Part shown: in pieces, positions 14,094-16,303 of the stretch
Layout: each line of letters opens with the position of its first letter
Position numbering within the stretch: position 1 is the stretch's first letter
Assembly: GCA_024404435.1 (NCBI GenBank)
Contig: JAKSPW010000011.1
Span: forward strand, 1 to 16,303
Length of the DNA stretch: 16,303 nucleotides
Source of the DNA: Clostridia bacterium
GTDB taxonomy: Bacteria; Bacillota; Clostridia; Oscillospirales; CAG-272
Direction: 5' to 3'
Notes under the pieces: model-generated
The model's input: only the letters and a program-made list of their open reading frames with translations
Databases searched by the model: none
Told to the model about the DNA's origin: nothing
Program-made: the position numbers and the translations under genes

Positions 14094-15119
14094 ATGAAAG
14101 CATTTACTTTTCAGGAATACTTTGAGAAAACGGCGCAGTCCCATACGCCCGAAATGTCTTTTCAGGGCTCCGGCATGAGCTTCCCCGAGTGGCAGCGCGC
14201 CGCACGGGAAAAGCTTATCGAACTTCTCGGATATTTTCCCGAAAAGGTGCCGCTGAATGCCGTGACGGAATATTCCGTCGACGACGGAGACGTGATCAGA
14301 CGCCGCGTCGTCATCGACGTGGACGAGTATATGTCGATGCCGATGATAGTGATGATCCCGAAGAGCGCGGAAAAGGGAAAGCCTCCCGCGATAGTCTGCT
14401 CTCACGGACACGGTAAATTCGGCAAGGATCCCGTTGCCGGAATGGCGGGTTCCCCCGAGAGAGAAGCCGACATGGCATCTCAGAATTATAACTACGCCGA
14501 GCAGATGGCAAGGGCGGGCTTCGTTACCGTCGCGCCCGATCTCAGAGGCTTCGGCGAGAGACACGACAAGTACGATCCCGTCGACATGGCGCGCGATATG
14601 TGCAACGTCAATTACGTCAAGGGCTCGATCTTCGGCATCTACCCGCTGACACTGAATATTTCGGACATCATGAGATGCATCGACTATCTCGAAACGCTCG
14701 ACGAGGTCGACCCCGAGCGCATCGGAATGATGGGCCTTTCCTACGGCGGCACCGTCACGACGTTCACGACGGCTGTCGAGCCGAGAATAAAAGCGTGCGA
14801 CATCATCGGATTCGTCAATCCGTTCGCCGCGTACGGTATCCGCGACGGAAACTTCTGCGGCTCGCAGGTCGTACCTAACGTTTACAGATATTTTGACACG
14901 TTTGATATCGCGGGAATGATCGCTCCGCGCCCGACGCTCCTTGAAATGGGCATCTACGACGCCTGCTTCCCGTTTGCCGATCTGATGAAGGGCTACGAGG
15001 GCACGAAAGCGATCTTCGAGGCTGCGGGAGCCGCCGACAAGCTCGAAAGTGACGTCCATCCGCACGGCCACGCCTTCTCGGGCGGCAAGGCATTTGACTT
15101 CTTTAAGAATAATTTATAA
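14094..15119 (+). CDS. Alpha/beta hydrolase, esterase-like (xylan-esterase/abhydrolase_7 type)
   Basis: This 341-residue protein has no signal peptide, so it is probably cytosolic. It shows the alpha/beta-hydrolase core: PAIVCSHGHGKFG (98-110, oxyanion region), VAPDLRGFGER (146-156), the nucleophile elbow GLSYGG with S216, a putative acid D289 in MGIYDACFP, and a catalytic His in HPHGHAF (H326). The long insertion between the HGHG and nucleophile motifs resembles acetyl-xylan-esterase-like members. Linkage to a NagB-like gene and uxaB points to deacylation of an imported sugar, which is inference. The ATG at 14094 was chosen because GGGGGA lies eight bases before it. The ATG at 14079 is in frame but has only a weak site. 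Confidence 0.8.
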   Translation: MKAFTFQEYFEKTAQSHTPEMSFQGSGMSFPEWQRAAREKLIELLGYFPEKVPLNAVTEYSVDDGDVIRRRVVIDVDEYMSMPMIVMIPKSAEKGKPPAIVCSHGHGKFGKDPVAGMAGSPEREADMASQNYNYAEQMARAGFVTVAPDLRGFGERHDKYDPVDMARDMCNVNYVKGSIFGIYPLTLNISDIMRCIDYLETLDEVDPERIGMMGLSYGGTVTTFTTAVEPRIKACDIIGFVNPFAAYGIRDGNFCGSQVVPNVYRYFDTFDIAGMIAPRPTLLEMGIYDACFPFADLMKGYEGTKAIFEAAGAADKLESDVHPHGHAFSGGKAFDFFKNNL

Positions 15120-15141
15120 TTACATATCGAAAGGGAAAAAC

Positions 15142-15912
15142 ATGAAAATCGTAGTAAGCAAAGACGCAAAAGCTCTCGGCGAAAACGCAGCCGAGTATAT
15201 CGCAGGTCTTATCAACGAAGCGATCGCAAAGAAGGGCGAGGCAAGGATCATCCTCTCAACGGGTGCTTCTCAGCTCACGACGCTCGAGCCTCTGATCACG
15301 AAGGACGTCGACTGGTCCAAGGTCACGATGTTCCACCTCGACGAGTACGTCGATCTCCCCGAGACTCACATCGCAAGCTTCCGCAAGTACCTGAAGGAAA
15401 GATTCATTCAGAAGATCAACCTCAAGGCTTATCACCTTGTTGACGGCACGGAAGAGTGCATCGCAGAGCTCACGAAGGAGCTCAGAAGCGCACCGATCGA
15501 CGTCGGACTCATCGGCATCGGAGAGAACGCTCACATCGCGTTCAACGATCCGCCGGCAGACTTCGACACGAAGGAAGCTTATATCATCGTCAACCTCAAC
15601 GACACCTGCAAGAAGCAGCAGGTCCGCGAGGGCTGGTTCGCTACCGTTGACGACGTGCCGAAGCAGGCCGTCTCGATGACGGTATATCAGATCCTTCAGT
15701 GCGAGCAGATCGTTTCCTGCGTTCCTTACGAGGTCAAGTCGTTTGCAGTTCAGATGACTCTCGAAAACGACGCAACGAACATCTATCCCGCAACCGTCAT
15801 GAAGGGCCACGACAACTTCGCTCTGTTCGTAGACGAAGACTCCTTCTCCAAGGTCGACGAGAAGAAGATCCGTCCCGCAGAAGGTCATCCCTACACGATC
15901 GAACGCAAATAA
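15142..15912 (+). CDS. NagB-like sugar-phosphate isomerase/deaminase, divergent active site
   Basis: This 256-residue protein belongs to the glucosamine-6-phosphate deaminase / 6-phosphogluconolactonase superfamily. It keeps FHLDEYVD (64-71; D67 matches E. coli D72) and IGIGENAHIAFNDPP (124-138). The second motif differs from E. coli GVGNDGHIAFNEP. The catalytic Asp141 is N129, Gly142 is A130 and Glu148 is D136, while the His is kept (H131). The substrate loop STGASQ (39-44) also differs from the usual TGGTP. Classical deaminase activity is therefore doubtful, and a related sugar-phosphate isomerase role is possible. The ATG has AAAGGG seven bases upstream and follows the hydrolase gene by 22 bases. 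Neighbour uxaB hints at hexuronate metabolism. Confidence 0.85.
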   Translation: MKIVVSKDAKALGENAAEYIAGLINEAIAKKGEARIILSTGASQLTTLEPLITKDVDWSKVTMFHLDEYVDLPETHIASFRKYLKERFIQKINLKAYHLVDGTEECIAELTKELRSAPIDVGLIGIGENAHIAFNDPPADFDTKEAYIIVNLNDTCKKQQVREGWFATVDDVPKQAVSMTVYQILQCEQIVSCVPYEVKSFAVQMTLENDATNIYPATVMKGHDNFALFVDEDSFSKVDEKKIRPAEGHPYTIERK

Positions 15913-15918
15913 TATGAT

Positions 15919-15952
15919 CGGCACTCCCACGGGAGTGCCGTGTCGTGTTTTT
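15919..15952 (+). terminator. Intercistronic hairpin, possible partial terminator
   Basis: CGGCACTCC and GGAGTGCCG enclose a CACG loop. Five T come only after a seven-base gap, so termination should be weak. It sits between the NagB-like gene and uxaB and may lower or segment transcription within the operon. Confidence 0.65.
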
Positions 15953-15966
15953 CTAAAAGGATAATT

Positions 15967-16303
15967 ATGAAAAATATCAGAGAAACTGTTGTAAAAACGC
16001 CGCGACCCGTGAAGGTCGTTCAGTTCGGAGAGGGCAATTTTCTCCGCGCTTTTGCGGACTACATGATCGACGTTGCAAATGAAAAAGGCGCTCTTGACGC
16101 GGGAGTCGCCGTCGTTCAGCCGATAAACTTGCCGCTGATGAAGTTCTTCTCCGAGCAGGATTCCGTTTATACGGTCATCCTCCGCGGCAAAGAGAACGGC
16201 GAAACCGTCAATAAATCGCGAGTTGTCACCTGCGTAAATGAGGTCGTGTCATCCTACGCCGACTACGACAGCTTTATGAGTTATGCCGCGCGTGCCACGC
16301 CCG
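15967..16303 (+). CDS. uxaB: Tagaturonate reductase (altronate oxidoreductase), N-terminal part
   Basis: The gene starts at ATG 15967, with AAAGGA about five bases upstream, and runs off the right edge after 112 codons. UxaB reduces D-tagaturonate to D-altronate with NADH in galacturonate breakdown. The visible part matches UxaB closely: the Rossmann start VKVVQFGEGNFLRAFADYMID (N-terminal NAD site), then GVAVVQPI, QDSVYTVILRGKENGE and NEVVSSYADYDSF, all in the order of the E. coli protein. A close relative in the mannitol-dehydrogenase group, such as UxuB fructuronate reductase, is the main alternative, but the RAF and QDSVYTVILRG segments favour UxaB. The 54-base gap from the preceding gene carries a hairpin. 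Confidence 0.88.
   Translation, partial: MKNIRETVVKTPRPVKVVQFGEGNFLRAFADYMIDVANEKGALDAGVAVVQPINLPLMKFFSEQDSVYTVILRGKENGETVNKSRVVTCVNEVVSSYADYDSFMSYAARATP

Noticed and set aside
13956..15071. 371-codon open frame antisense to the alpha/beta hydrolase
   Set aside because: Rich in His, Arg, Asp and Val as expected from the mirror of GAC/GTC-rich codons; it also runs into the divergent promoter region. The + strand protein has a full catalytic triad.

Overview
The window looks like a chromosomal segment from a moderately GC-rich, spore-forming member of the Clostridia (Firmicutes). This rests on a complete tRNA-Cys-type T-box leader, a SpoIIQ-like M23 protein, a long-form hibernation factor, a CoaW-type pantothenate kinase, strong AGGAGG-type ribosome binding sites, sigma-A promoters with 17-bp spacers, and several TTG/GTG starts. 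I see no mobile element, CRISPR array, rRNA or tRNA, and no sign of recent transfer. Species cannot be assigned by eye.

Layout. (1) 1-200 is the C-terminal end of an unrecognised + strand protein, closed by a two-way terminator. (2) 5589 down to 254 on the - strand is a tight six-gene operon from one good sigma-A promoter (5622-5650): a GHL10-like lipoprotein, a sirtuin, tripeptidase PepT, a nitroreductase-fold protein, a four-helix membrane protein and an exported membrane-anchored beta-helix protein. (3) 5762-6466 (-) is a SpoIIQ-like M23 protein with its own terminator and a plausible forespore (sigma-F-like) promoter. (4) 6591-11110 (+) is a cysteine operon: sigma-A promoter, T-box leader with a UGC specifier, then cysE, cysS, a type II pantothenate kinase and a CPA2-type cation/proton antiporter, ending in a strong terminator. 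(5) 11208-11860 is the monocistronic long hpf. (6) 11874-12850 is a lone E2/CAT-fold acyltransferase-like protein. It faces an AI-2E/YtvI-type permease (12834-13937, -), with a long shared hairpin between them. (7) From 14032 rightward a promoter drives an alpha/beta hydrolase, a divergent NagB-like protein and the start of tagaturonate reductase uxaB, which looks like a carbohydrate/hexuronate utilisation operon cut by the window end.

How the genes fit together. The T-box operon ties cysteine supply (CysE), cysteine charging (CysS) and the first step of CoA synthesis (pantothenate kinase; a later CoA step consumes cysteine) to one tRNA-Cys sensor. The last operon probably handles a hexuronate-type sugar after ester removal.

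Most of the window is ordinary core genome. The observations most worth a second look are: the T-box operon that includes CoA synthesis and an antiporter; three proteins whose catalytic or structural residues depart from their families (a sirtuin with half its zinc site replaced by Arg, an E2/CAT-fold protein with Glu for the catalytic His, and a NagB-like protein with Asp to Asn and Glu to Asp changes); the sigma-F-like promoter in front of the SpoIIQ-like gene; and a perfect inverted repeat next to the promoter of the sugar operon.
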